NCBI RefSeq assembly: GCF_001649575.2
Contig: NC_051445.1
Location: forward strand, 26,712,161 to 26,776,160
Direction: 5' to 3'
DNA length: 64,000 nucleotides
From: Kryptolebias marmoratus
Taxonomy: Eukaryota > Chordata > Actinopteri > Cyprinodontiformes > Rivulidae
Positions 1-10,400 of the stretch are shown here, piece after piece (positions within the stretch are counted from its first letter, which is position 1; the number at the start of each line of letters is the position of its first letter). The notes below the pieces were generated by a model. It made no database searches and was not told the DNA's origin. It worked only from the letters and a program-made list of their open reading frames with translations. A program made the translations under genes and the position numbers.

Positions 1-467
1 AGACTTCCCACTGAGGTGCCTTGATACAGCACTCTGGGAACAGCCTATTCGTTCAGAAATTTCTTTCTGTGTCTTACCCTCTTGCTTGAGGGTGTCAATG
101 ATGGCCTTCTGGACAGCAGTCAGGTCGGCAGTCTTACCCATGATTGCGGTTTTGAGTAATGAACCAGGCTGGGAGTTTTTAAAAGCCTCAGGAATCTTTT
201 GCAGGTGTTTAGAGTTACTTCGTTGATTCAGATGATTAGGTTAATTGCTCGTTCAGAGAACCTTTTCATGAAAATTTTTTGAGATAGGAGTTTTGGGTTT
301 TCATGGGCTGTATGCCAGAATCATCAGTATTAAAACAATAAAAGACCTGAAATATTTCAGTTGGTGTGCAATGAATCTAAAATATATGACAGTTTAATTT
401 TTATCATTATATTATGGAAAAAAATGAATTTTATCACAATATGCTAATTTTTAGAGAAGGACCTGTA
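1..467 (-). mobile_element. Tc1-like DNA transposon, 5' end with start of transposase
   Basis: Read on the minus strand, an ATG at 141 opens a 47-codon frame that runs off the window edge. It begins MGKTADLTAVQKAIIDTLKQ and continues with a helix-turn-helix resembling the N-terminal DNA-binding domain of fish Tc1-family transposases. Between this start and position ~467 lies about 325 bp of AT-rich untranslated sequence ending in the terminal-repeat-like stretch TACAGGTCCTTCTC next to a TA, the usual Tc1 target. The rest of the element lies outside the window. The visible part has no stop, so its coding state cannot be judged. Family call from remembered sequence similarity. Confidence 0.85.
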
Positions 468-822
468 TATTGTAGCCGACAAAAGAACATTTACCTAACC
501 AGCAGACATTGTTCAGTGGTAAAACCAGCAGAACTAACATGACTTCTAGAATTCTAGAATCCTTCTAGAATTGCACCGCTCAAGGTGGCTGCATGTTGGA
601 GTAGCTCTGTTCCATTCATTCTGAGATATTGCTTTTGAAAATGTTATTCCTCTTTTGTTCTGGATGTAAATCAGGTTTTTTTTTTTTATCATTATTTCCT
701 TTGTTATCGGATGCTGTGCAACTGGAAGGATTTTTACTAAAGCCTTTTTACTTTTGGACATTTTGTTATGATGCGTAACCATGACAACAAGTGTTAAATG
801 TGAAGAACCCTGAAGTCCAATC
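468..822. other. spacer, nothing recognised
   Basis: About 350 bp between the Tc1 end and the H3 pseudogene. It contains a short TCTAGAATTC repeat near 545-570 and a T-rich run. I see no gene, RNA or regulatory element that I can support. Confidence 0.4.
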
Positions 823-1180
823 ATGGCCAAAACCAAGCAGACCGCCCTTATATCGACCGGAGGTAAAGCTCCCAGGAAGCAGCTCACCACCAAAGCCACC
901 CGCCAGCGCGCCCGAGCCACCGGTGGAGTGAAGAAGCTTCAGCGCTACAGGTCCAGTACCGTGGCTCTCAGGGAGATCCACCACCACCAGAAATCCACCG
1001 AGCTGCTCATCCAGAAGCTGCCCTTCTAGCACCTGGTCCAGGAGATTGCCCAGGACTTCAAGACCGACCTGCGCTTCCAGAGTTCAGCCATAATGGCTCC
1101 ACAGGAGGTTTACCTGGTGGGGCTCTTTGAGGACACCAGGACCGAGGACAAATCGGGACAGACTGCAACAAGAGACCCTT
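823..1180 (+). pseudogene. histone H3 processed pseudogene
   Basis: The frame starts [20 protein letters not shown] and follows canonical H3 closely ([12 protein letters not shown], then after a stop [15 protein letters not shown] and YLVGLFEDT). Damage is clear: a TAG at 1027-1029 where H3 has Gln after LPF, loss of about three residues before YLVGLFEDT, and after FEDT no similarity, so the last histone-fold helix is missing. The tail carries R2K, R8L and K9I relative to H3. No introns are present, which fits a retrocopy or a relic of a replication-dependent H3 gene. Mixed H3.1/H3.3-like residues prevent assignment of the parent. A functional histone is excluded by the stop and the missing C-terminus. 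Confidence 0.9.
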
Positions 1181-1234
1181 CCTGCCCACAGCCTTCAACT
1201 CTTTTATAAAACCAGGATTATGAGCTACAACAAC

Positions 1235-1290
1235 ATTTAATTTCCCTTTGGGATTAATAAAGTATTTTTTAATTGATTTGAATTTGAATG
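1235..1290 (+). repeat. LINE-like 3' tail
   Basis: The stretch TTTCCCTTTGGGATTAATAAAG followed by TTTTTTAATTGATTTGAATTTGAA is the typical end of fish non-LTR retrotransposons, which finish in a short simple repeat after GGGATTAATAAAG. It sits directly behind the H3 pseudogene. LINE-mediated retroposition of the histone message is possible, but a truncated LINE inserted next to it explains the arrangement equally well. Confidence 0.55.
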
Positions 1291-1686
1291 ACAGTCTTCT
1301 TGTAATGAAGTAGGTGCAGCTCCACTTGGGTTGCTAGGTAACGGGGATTGTGACGCAACAATCCCAAGGTTTTTGAAACAGGTCATTTTGCAGACAAGAG
1401 AAAACATTTACTTATTGTCAAAAAACAGCTGGGTGTTTTTTGGGTTTTTTTGCACTTTCTAGAAGCAGTAGATACCCAAATGGAAGTACAAAACTATGCA
1501 AAAAGTGAATTTTGCATGATAGGGCCCCGTTAAATAATTACTTAAAAAGTACAGAGTACACAAAAATCATATTCAATTACAGTACTGTGAGTAAATGTAA
1601 TTCATTACGTTCAACCTCTGTACCTTATGTATCATACCCTGGATAAACGGGAACCAGAGACTGTCTGCTAAGAAAAATAACTGTTA
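1291..1686. other. spacer, nothing recognised
   Basis: About 400 bp of AT-rich sequence between the LINE-like tail and the pogo element. No reading frame, RNA or repeat that I can name. Confidence 0.4.
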
Positions 1687-2575
1687 CCGTATTTTCTGCA
1701 CCATAAGGCACACTGGATTATAAGGTGCAGTCTCAATTATGTCGTCCATTTCTGTACTTAACCCATACGTAAGGCGCACCGGAGTATAAGGCGCATGCTA
1801 AAACATACGGTCTACAAAAAAAAAAAAGATCACAGAAGCAAAACGGTAAGTTTGGTTAAACTTTATTCTACTATGTAACAATTATTTTACATATTATTTT
1901 TTATCATTCTTCTTCCACAAATCCATCAAAGTCCTCAACTTCTGTCTGAATGGAACAGCTGGGTAATTTTGCCATCAAACATACTCTCATCCCTCTCATC
2001 ATTGTCGGAGTCAGTCTCGTTGCCAGGGGGCTGTTCAGCAAGGATGCCGGCTTTCGCGAAAGTTTGGACAACAGTTAAAGCAGATACCTTAGCCCAGGCA
2101 TCCACAATCCATTCACATATGATGGCGTAACTCACCCGGCGATGCCCTCTGTCTGAGTAAACGTGTGTTCGCCGTTTGTCATCCATCGCTCCCATGCCAC
2201 TCGCAACTTCACTTTGAGTACGCTGTTTACACCAACGTCCAGTGGTTTGAGTTCTTTTTTAATCCTCCCGGAATGTGGGCAAGCTCCGAATTGTATTATA
2301 TTACATAATGTTTTATGAGTGGTTTATCAGTGCCAGAGTACGTACTCTATGTATTACATAATGTTCTCTGATTGGTTTATTGCTGCCAGCATACGTATTA
2401 CATAATGTTCTCTGATTGGTTTATTGCTGCCAGCGTACATACCGGTACTGTACACATTATCGTATGTTCCTGTGTAAGGGACAGATTTTGGAATTCAGTG
2501 CACACATAAGGCGCCCCACCGATTTTTGAGAAAATTTAAGGCTTTTAGGTGCGCCTCGTAGACCAGAAAATATGG
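1687..2575 (-). mobile_element. pogo-like (Tc1/mariner superfamily) element, internally deleted
   Basis: Both ends carry matching inverted repeats: the left end starts CCGTATTTTCTGCACCATAA and the reverse complement of the right end starts CCATATTTTCTGGTCTACGA. Each is bordered by TA. Internal sub-repeats of AAGGCGCAC type are typical of the fish pogo family with this terminus. On the minus strand, 2195-1935 encodes an 86-codon remnant with the segment ICEWIVDAWAKVSALTVVQT and an acidic tail, which I recognise as the C-terminal part of the transposase-derived ORF in this family. The DDE catalytic region is absent, so this is a non-autonomous deletion derivative. Confidence 0.75.
2300..2442 (+). 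repeat. 44-52 bp tandem repeat inside the pogo element, three copies
   Basis: The phrase TATTACATAATGTT begins at 2300, 2352 and 2396, each time followed by a TGATTGGTTTATTGCTGCCAG-like stretch (the first copy diverged). Periods are 52 and 44 bp. The repeat lies in the non-coding right half of the pogo element and is probably a replication-slippage expansion. Confidence 0.75.
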
Positions 2576-2730
2576 TATTTGCAATTCAGGTAAACTACTT
2601 GCCATTCATTGATTTTCAGACGGTAAACTAAATACAAGCAATATACAATGAAGCTATTTTTCTTAGAAAAAGCTCAACAAGTCAATCAGTGCACCAAAAA
2701 GAAACAAACTACTGTGTGTGGGGCATTGTT

Positions 2731-3262
2731 CTATCCAGCTGCAGCATGAGTGCCCTGTTTCTTCTCTGCTCTCTTCTCATCAGCTTCCATCTTCTTAATT
2801 TCAAATTCAATCCTTTTTTTCCAATTCCATTCTATTTCTCTCCATTTCGTTCTCCCATTCAGACTGCTCCCTGTCATAATCATGGTTGTCCTCATGTGCA
2901 AAGAAACAGTCCATACTCTTGTTGATTGCCTCCTTTACCTGAGTTTTCCGCCCCTTCCTTCTTCGATGTGCTGAAAAAAAAATAATAATAATAAGGGCAT
3001 GTGATGCGGTCAGCATCACTCTTTTAGTTGTGTTTGAGGCAATTACAGTACTTCCTTTGAAGGTAGTCCAATCTGTCTTTGCATTTCGTCCACTCTCCGA
3101 AATCACGGACATACGAGCAATGGGCGACAAGGTCATTGTAAATATTTTCCTAGATGGTGTGGTTGTGCACTATTTGTTCAAATTGCCTTTGGTACCTTGG
3201 TTCACTCCGAATTTCAATTATTTTAAGGGTTTCTTCTCACGTCTAGTGCCTATATTTCTTCT
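2731..3262 (-). pseudogene. Myb/SANT (trihelix)-like domain ORF remnant
   Basis: Translating the minus strand from about 3262 gives a Myb/SANT-like segment (TLKIIEIRSEPRYQRQFEQ, later YNDLVAHCSYVRDFGEWT, DRLDYLQRKYCNCLKHN). Further on come a basic HRRRKGRK stretch and a charged coiled coil (EWENEMERNRMELEKK, EIKKMEADEKRAEKK) that ends at a TAG at 2733-2731. A TAG interrupts the domain near 3160-3150 and the pieces are in different frames, so it is broken. Such domains occur in the accessory DNA-binding protein of PIF/Harbinger transposons and in domesticated MSANTD genes; I cannot tell which this came from. Confidence 0.55.
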
Positions 3263-3489
3263 TAGTGCCCACCATCTTTTTTTTTTTTTTTCCTGCTTCT
3301 GGTGGAAGGCGGACGTGTTTCTTTTCTCTCTGTCTCCTCGTGCCCCCCCCCCATGCCTTTCCTTTTTCGAAGCCTCTTTTTACATATTTTCCAAAAAATT
3401 TAAGGAATATGGATCTGATCAGCTGGTTTCTCAACGCAATTGATACAATTTCCTCGACTGGGTGAAGGAGAGTCCAGTCTCAGGATATG

Positions 3490-3490
3490 N
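3490..3490. other. single-N joint at the left edge of the kmt2c contig
   Basis: A lone N separates AT-rich, repeat-filled sequence on the left from the Ser/Pro-rich coding exon on the right. No splice acceptor precedes the coding sequence, so the 5' end of the exon is lost at this point. Similar lone Ns at 7381 and 9858 bracket another repeat-filled block. Confidence 0.7.
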
Positions 3491-6400
3491 TCATCGTCTC
3501 CGAAAGACGTCCATCAGAGTCCAGCATCGTCTCCTAAAGACGTCCATCAGAGTCCGGCATCATCTCCAAAAAAAGTCCATCAGAATCCGGCATCGTCTCC
3601 GAAAGAAGACTGGCAGAGTCCGGCATCGTCTTCAAAAGACACCTCTGTCGATTCAACAGTTTGTCAGGGCCAAGAAGTTCCCACATTATTTCCAGAGGTG
3701 ACCCATACGTTCCAAGCCCCATCATCAGAGGAAACCCATCAAAGTCTTGATGCATCTCTCAGCCAACTCCAAGAAGTTCCTGCACCATTTTCAGCAGAGA
3801 ACTATCAAAGTCTGCCACAGTCTCCAAATCAAAATCAGGCATCAAGTCTTACACCTTCTGTAGTAGAGACTTATCAAAGTTCTTCATTTCTCTCAACAAA
3901 GTCTCAAAAATCTCTAACATCCCCTTCAAATCCTCATCAGTCTTCTGAGATTTTTTCTGGTGACAGGTGTCAGAGTCCAGAACCATGTCTAGAACACATC
4001 CACCAAACTCCAGAGCTACGTCCAGAACACACCCATCAAAGTCTTGCAATGTCTCCAGAGCAGACCTATTTAAATCCTGGACCGTCTCTAGAGGACACTC
4101 TCCAAAGTTGTGCCCAAACTGGACCATCTCCAACAGAGACTCTTCAAAGCACTGCACTGTCCCCGGAGAAGACTTGCCCTAGTCCTGTACCATCTCTTGA
4201 GGTAATTTCTCCAGGTCCTGGACCATATCACGAAGAGCTTCAAAAGAGCCATGCAGAAGTCCCTCAAAGTTCTCTTTCACCTCCCACAACTCTCCAACAA
4301 GATCCTGGTCCATCGTCCGAATGGACTAAATCCACTCCTGATCTATCCTCCACAAACCCTCAAAACATCCCACCACTGATTGTCAATGAGATCCATCCAA
4401 GTCCATTGGTTTCTCTTTCTGAACAACCAGAATTCCAAGAAGGTACTGACCATCCTAGCCCTTCCCCTGCAGAGCTCCAGGAGGGATCCTCGCTGCCTCA
4501 CCCGGGTCAGACAGAATTTGGATCAGATTGTTCGCTGCAGGAACTTCCCTCATCAACTCATCCTGATTCTTTAGAGGACCAAAAAAGAAACCCCCTATCT
4601 CACCTTAGTCCAGAAAGTTCTACACAGAGTCACCCTGGTCCAACAGAACCCAGATTAGATCAGAAGGCCTCTCCTTGTCCTCAGCAGGATCAAAATCCTT
4701 CCAGGATTCCTGCGCAAAACCAGCCAAGTTTTTGTCAGCACATTTTCACCTCCACTAGTCCTGCACAGAACCTTTCAGAAGATCAACAGAGTCCAGTGCA
4801 GACTGCACACATCCCTCCTCCACAGAGACTGACTCAGCTGGGTCTTAGTCCTACCAGGGTTCAACAAGATCCTGCAAAGTCTGAGAACAGTCCTGAACAC
4901 AAGACTTGGCTCAGCAGCTCATGTAGTCCCACATCACCTCCACAGAAGACTATTGGATTAGACCATGCACATGATATCTCTGCTCTGGACCAAGACCTCA
5001 CACAAGCCTACAATAAGTCCAGCTCAGCTCCATGTAGCCCAAACCCTCTCCTATCCAGACCCAGATTTTGCAGCCTGTCCCAAATTGGCAGCCCACTACA
5101 GCTGCAGTCTGACCAGGCTGTCACGCCTTCAGAATCCACCACAGAACCAAGTCCTCAATCTGATGGACAGATGCTGGAAAGTGGCTCTGACCACCCCATA
5201 ACCCGAACCCGGACACCAGAAAGCCTTGATCACAGTAGCCTAACTGTCTCACTTTGTGTGCAGGACACAAAGGTGAATCAGAGTCTTTGTGGAGGTCCAT
5301 CACTGTGCCCAGAAACCTTTGCAGCAGCAGGTGATGGTTCCACACAACCTGCCTTTGGTCTTAGCCCCATTCCAATTGAGCCTAGCACCCCAGCACAGTC
5401 AGCTAGTCCTGGAACAGTAACAAAACCAGAACCTTCTTCCTGCCAGGATGAGAAGATGGAGGTCCATCCTGACAGTGAGGTCCACATAGAGGCCATCAGT
5501 GGTTCTGGCCTTAGTTTGTCACAGATGAGTCCTACACATGTCCAGAGTGTCTGTAGTCCCCTTTCCAATCCCTCACATGGTTCTCTGACTCATACTGGTC
5601 CTGCTGATTCCTTTGGTATTCACAATCAGAGCCAAATCCCCTCAAATGGTGACGACCAGCTGAGTCCTTGCTTTGCGAGTCCACTGAGGTCTAGTCATGC
5701 TGGTCAAGCTAGTCCTGCTCAGACTCCTTGCACTTCCACTCAAGTTAGCCCACCTCACAGTCCGGCTCAGGCTGGGGAAACCCAGAACAGACCCAGTCTA
5801 CCCACTCAGAACACTGGAACCAATACTGGCCTTACTGGAGCACAACTGAGTCCTGCTTTAGACTCAGTTGTGCTCCTGGTAGCCAGCTCCATTACCCAGA
5901 GCACTGTTAGTCCTTTCAGACCTGCAGAACCTGATACTCTATCTGCTGTTGGCCCCAACCCGGCTGGTCCTGAATCAGACTTGTCACTGAGCCCCTCACA
6001 CAGAAGACCAGAAACCTCTGCTCAGACTAGTCCATGCAGTGTCAGTCTGGTCCCATCCTGTCCCACTCAGGATGATGCTCCGAAGCCTAGATCTACTCTC
6101 ACTAGTGACTCACCTGCCAGTCCATTAAGCTCCGCCTGCACACAGGTTAGCCCTCCTCAAACAGTCTGTACATCAAGCCCTGTTAGTGGTCCTGGTCCTG
6201 GTCCTGTTAGTCCCGTGCAGCTACAGTCTAGTCCTGATTCTGTTACTCTTGAACAGCCAGTGTCTAAGCTTGATCCTCGACCTGTCAGTCCAGTGCAGCA
6301 AAGGTCTAGTTCTGGTCCCGTTAGTCCAGTACAGCAAGAGACTGGTCTGGATCCTGGTCCTGTTAGTCCAGTACAGCAAGAGACTGGTCTGGATCCTGGT

Positions 6401-6866
6401 CCTGTCAGTCCAGTGCAGCAAAGGTCTAGTTCTGGTCCCGTTAGTCCAGTACAGCAAGAGACTGGTCTGGATCCTGGTCCTGTTAGTCCAGTACAGCAAG
6501 AGACTGGTCTGGATCCTGGTCCTGTTAGTCCAGTACAGCAAAAGCCCAGTCCTGACACTGTTGATCCCACTCAACCTGAAATTAGTCTTGATTTTGATCT
6601 TGGTCTTGTGAGTCAACCAAAAATTGTTCTTAGTCTAGATCCTTGTCCCGTTAGTCCCATACAGTCAGATCCTGGTTCTGGTCCAGATCCTGATTGTGCT
6701 AGCTTCACACCTAGGGAAGATAGTCCTGAAGGGAATCTTGTTAGCCCTGTTCCCGACACCCTTAAAGAGGCTGAAACCAGTTCTAGTCCCTATCCCACAA
6801 GCCCTGCACAGCCAGATTCTGGACTTGGTCCGACAGAGGTCGAGGTGGAGATTGGACATGCTGGAG
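3491..6866 (+). CDS. kmt2c: kmt2c giant Ser/Pro-rich exon
   Basis: One open frame of about 1,125 codons, ending at donor GTGAGT (6867) in phase 1 and continuing in phase into the exon at 6944. Composition is dominated by Ser, Pro, Gln and Thr, with S-P dipeptides every few residues: early units of the form [11 protein letters not shown], then EEThQS/EDTLQS-like units, and late GPVSPVQQ units. There is no Cys/His cluster, transmembrane segment or catalytic motif. In human KMT2D a Pro/Glu-rich repeat block occupies the same place between the first PHD cluster and PHD4; human KMT2C has a shorter acidic linker there. I infer a disordered, phosphorylatable linker. The 5' border is missing at the N of 3490. 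The absence of any stop over 3.4 kb and phase continuity argue for a real exon. Confidence 0.85.
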
Positions 6867-7381
6867 GTGAGTTTGATGGAGACTTCAGAACTGGTTGTAG
6901 GATCAGAGTTTTACAGTTTTACAAACCCTTATTGTTCCTGCAGACGTCAGCCCATCAGATGAACTGAAGAAGAGCAAAAAGAAGGAGGAGGAGGAGGAAA
7001 GGGGTGGACCTCTTCCTCCTCCGGAAGCACCAGAGAGTCCAGGTGGTGAAGAGGAACCAGTTCATCAAGCTGAGGCTAAAGGAGACCAGCTCAGCACGGT
7101 TCCAGTCTGTTCTCCTTCAGGTGAGCAGCAGCGACTTTTACCTGACAGGAAACACCAGGTGTGTCTCAGGTCATGAATGTAGGTGTGGCCTAACAAGTAA
7201 ACCACTGTCGTCCATGGCAACTAAAGATCATCAGCCAAACAAGTTTGTTTAATGTCTGAGACATCATTCAACTCAAATGAAATGAACCTGAGACAGGTTG
7301 TCTACACTGGTTTAGACAGGTTTGGGTTGGTTCAAACTAGTTCCACATCGGTTCTTATTGGTTCGTTTTACATTAGTTCTN

Positions 7382-7428
<47 letters not shown>

Positions 7429-10400
7429 AGATGTGCATTGCTCTATATTATAGGTGCATAGTGTTTTATTTTATTTTTTCATCTCAACCTTTCCTGTATT
7501 GAGCTACAGTAACCTGCAAATTTCCCCATTGTGGGATCAATAAAGGTTATCTTATCTTATTTTATTAAAACTACATAAACACAAAGCCACAGAGGACTTT
7601 ATCAATACCTTGTACATCATTGGCTTACATCCTCAAATCACTCAACCCAGTTGGATTATGGTCCACTGTGCACCGTTACTTGATAATATCTTCTGAAATC
7701 ATATGCATAGCAGTGTAGAACGTGGATTATTGGTCTATTGGCAAAATTGGCAGTAAATATATAAATAAAATGATTTTAATAAGTCATATGAGGAATTTTT
7801 TGAGAATATTTAAGATGCTCTATGATGAAAATTGTCCAGTAAAACAACATAGTAAAAAGACAAAAGTATGAAAATAATCCATGGAGATCAAGGCAATTGA
7901 AGAAGAAAAGGTTTTTTTTTCATTTTTTAAATTTATTAACAACTTGCATAATACAAAAACTATCATAGAGGATACATGTTAACATTCAAAATAAAAAGAC
8001 AAATGTGATACATGTAACAACATGGTATAAAAAGAGTCTCATACCAAATATGGTATGGGACTGGCATATGGTCCGTCCCGCCCCTTTCTGTTTGCTGCAG
8101 CAAGCTGCAACTCTTCTTCTTCTGTCTTTCTTGTTCAAATATACAAGAATTGTGAAATGTATGCAGTTGCCCACTTCCCTCCCCCTTCTCCTTCTCTACA
8201 ATGTTGTTACATGTATCGCATTTGTCTTTTTATTTTGGGTGTTAATATGCATCCTCTCGAACAGTTTTTGTATATTGCCAGTTGTTAATAAAGTTTAAAA
8301 AACTTTTTTGGCGGGTTAGCAAGAGGTGTATATATATATGGAAGGTCGGCTTTTATTTTGTTACTCCACCTCTGCTTTTTGGCAAGAACTTTGAATATTA
8401 GCTAAACATATAGGTTTTAGCTAAATATTTAACTTTGAAGTTCAATACTTAGGTCAGAGCTAAATGTTTAAATTTCAAGTTCAATATTTAGGTTGGAGCT
8501 AAATATTTAGTTAGCAAATAAATATTTATTTCGGAAATTAAATGTTTAGCTTGGAAAATAAATATTTAGGTAAGAGCTAAATATTTAGTTAGCAAATAAA
8601 TGATTTAATTTAAACCTAAATATTGAACTTGCAAGTTAAGTATTTAGTTTGTAAACTAAATATTTAGCTTGTAAATTAAATATTTAGTTTGGAACTTTAA
8701 AATTTATAAATGTCATAGTTCCATAGAGTAATAAAACCAAAATATTGCTATTATTTTTTGACTGTGTAACTTTACAAATGGCACCTTATATATATGAGGG
8801 TAAGAACATAGTTATTCTTATTTTTTATGATATATTGTTTATTGATTTGTCTTTCTTGTATAGAAATATACCACACAAATAATAAGCTAATAAACATACA
8901 ACACAGAAAAATATGGGGTTAGAAAAAGATATATATTACCTATAGATAATGGGTAGGATTAAATAGGTTTTCAATTCATCTGACTCCCTTTCAAGCAGAT
9001 GAAACATGCCAAGCCGAATAATAATTTTTTTTCCGCTCTGTCTTTCTGCCTTTGGTGTATTTTCTACTTTGCATTGCTTTAATTGTTTATTTTTTCCCTC
9101 CTTGTTTTAAATAAGTATTTGTTTTCATTTGGTTGAAAGAAACTTTATGAATCAAATAGTCAATAAAACATCTGCAATTAGCAGAATGATTCTAAAACAA
9201 GAGAAAAGCTCTGTGTTGTAGAAGTGTAATTCTTGCGAGAGGTCCCAGATTCAATTCCTGGATGAGCATGGTGGGTTTTTTTTCTTAAAAGTTTCTCAAA
9301 GCAATAAAAAAAAACAAGGTTAAAAGTGCTCTAAAGAAAGCAAAGTAAGACATTTCAAATGAGAATAGGGGTCTTTCTCCATAATATTTAAAGTTACAGA
9401 ATATCCTTATGTTTGGTGTAGCTAAACAGTGTTGAGCTTCTGAACATCGAATATTCATGTCAGATACAATGTAATGTAAATGGGCATTTAGGACAGTTGT
9501 GACATCTTAGGCTTGTTCATTTAGGATTCAACTAAATGTAAATGAGAAAACTGTGTAACAATACAGTCTGAATATCGCAAGACCTGTTCTTTGAAAGTTG
9601 CGTCTTTGCAATCTTTAAAAAACGTACGACTTTCAAAGATGTTACGTTTCTTTTGCATGCATAGTGTTGAGGTAAGGATTTTCACCTGCAATTCTCCTCC
9701 TTCACCTCACCCGAGTTGGTTGATGGAAAGAGACCGGAAGGAGACAATACCTTAAATTTAAATATTTATTTTACCAAAAGCAGAGAGAAAACAGGTCATT
9801 ACAAAGATAAAACCAAATGCATTTGGGAGACAATCCTCAAATAAAATGTGGGAAAACANATTCAGACCAATTCAATCAGGTTCAGACAGGTTCAGAGTGA
9901 TTTGGACTGGTTCAGCCTCAGATTCTGCAGGGTTCTGATTAACTGGTTCTGCTTTGTCTTTGTAGGAGTCCAGCAGCCTGTTGCTGCCCCCCACCCCTCA
10001 CCCACCTTCCCCACCCTCCAGCCCTCCTGTTCTTCACCTCACCTTCCTCCTTCACCACCACCTCCTCCTCAAGCCAGCTTTCCAGAGACCCCTAACTCTT
10101 CCTCATCTCACAAGACTGCCTTACCCCCCTACTCCCCTCAGGCCACACCCCCTGCAGAAGGCCACCCCCAGGAAGGAGAGGAGGCAGGGCTGGAGGACAG
10201 CCAATCGCAGAGCCTGATTGAATCTATTGCCTTGCCCAAAGAACCCACCAAAGATGAGCTTCGATCACACGTTCAGCCTTCAGAGAAGCAGGAAGAGGTT
10301 GTTGAGCAACAGCCAATGACAGAGAAGCAGGAAGTAGAGGAGGATAACCAATCCGATGCAGAGGAAGAGTCTCCTGTGAGCCCTGTTCTGGACCTGGACC

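Noticed and set aside
823..1029. Intact histone H3 gene
   Set aside because: Premature stop, small deletion and loss of the C-terminal helix.
6157..6616. Antisense frames in the Ser/Pro-rich exon with regular CCTGLTGP or YWTNRTR repeats
   Set aside because: They are shadows of the 42/120-bp coding repeat read on other frames; the plus frame continues in phase into the next kmt2c exon.
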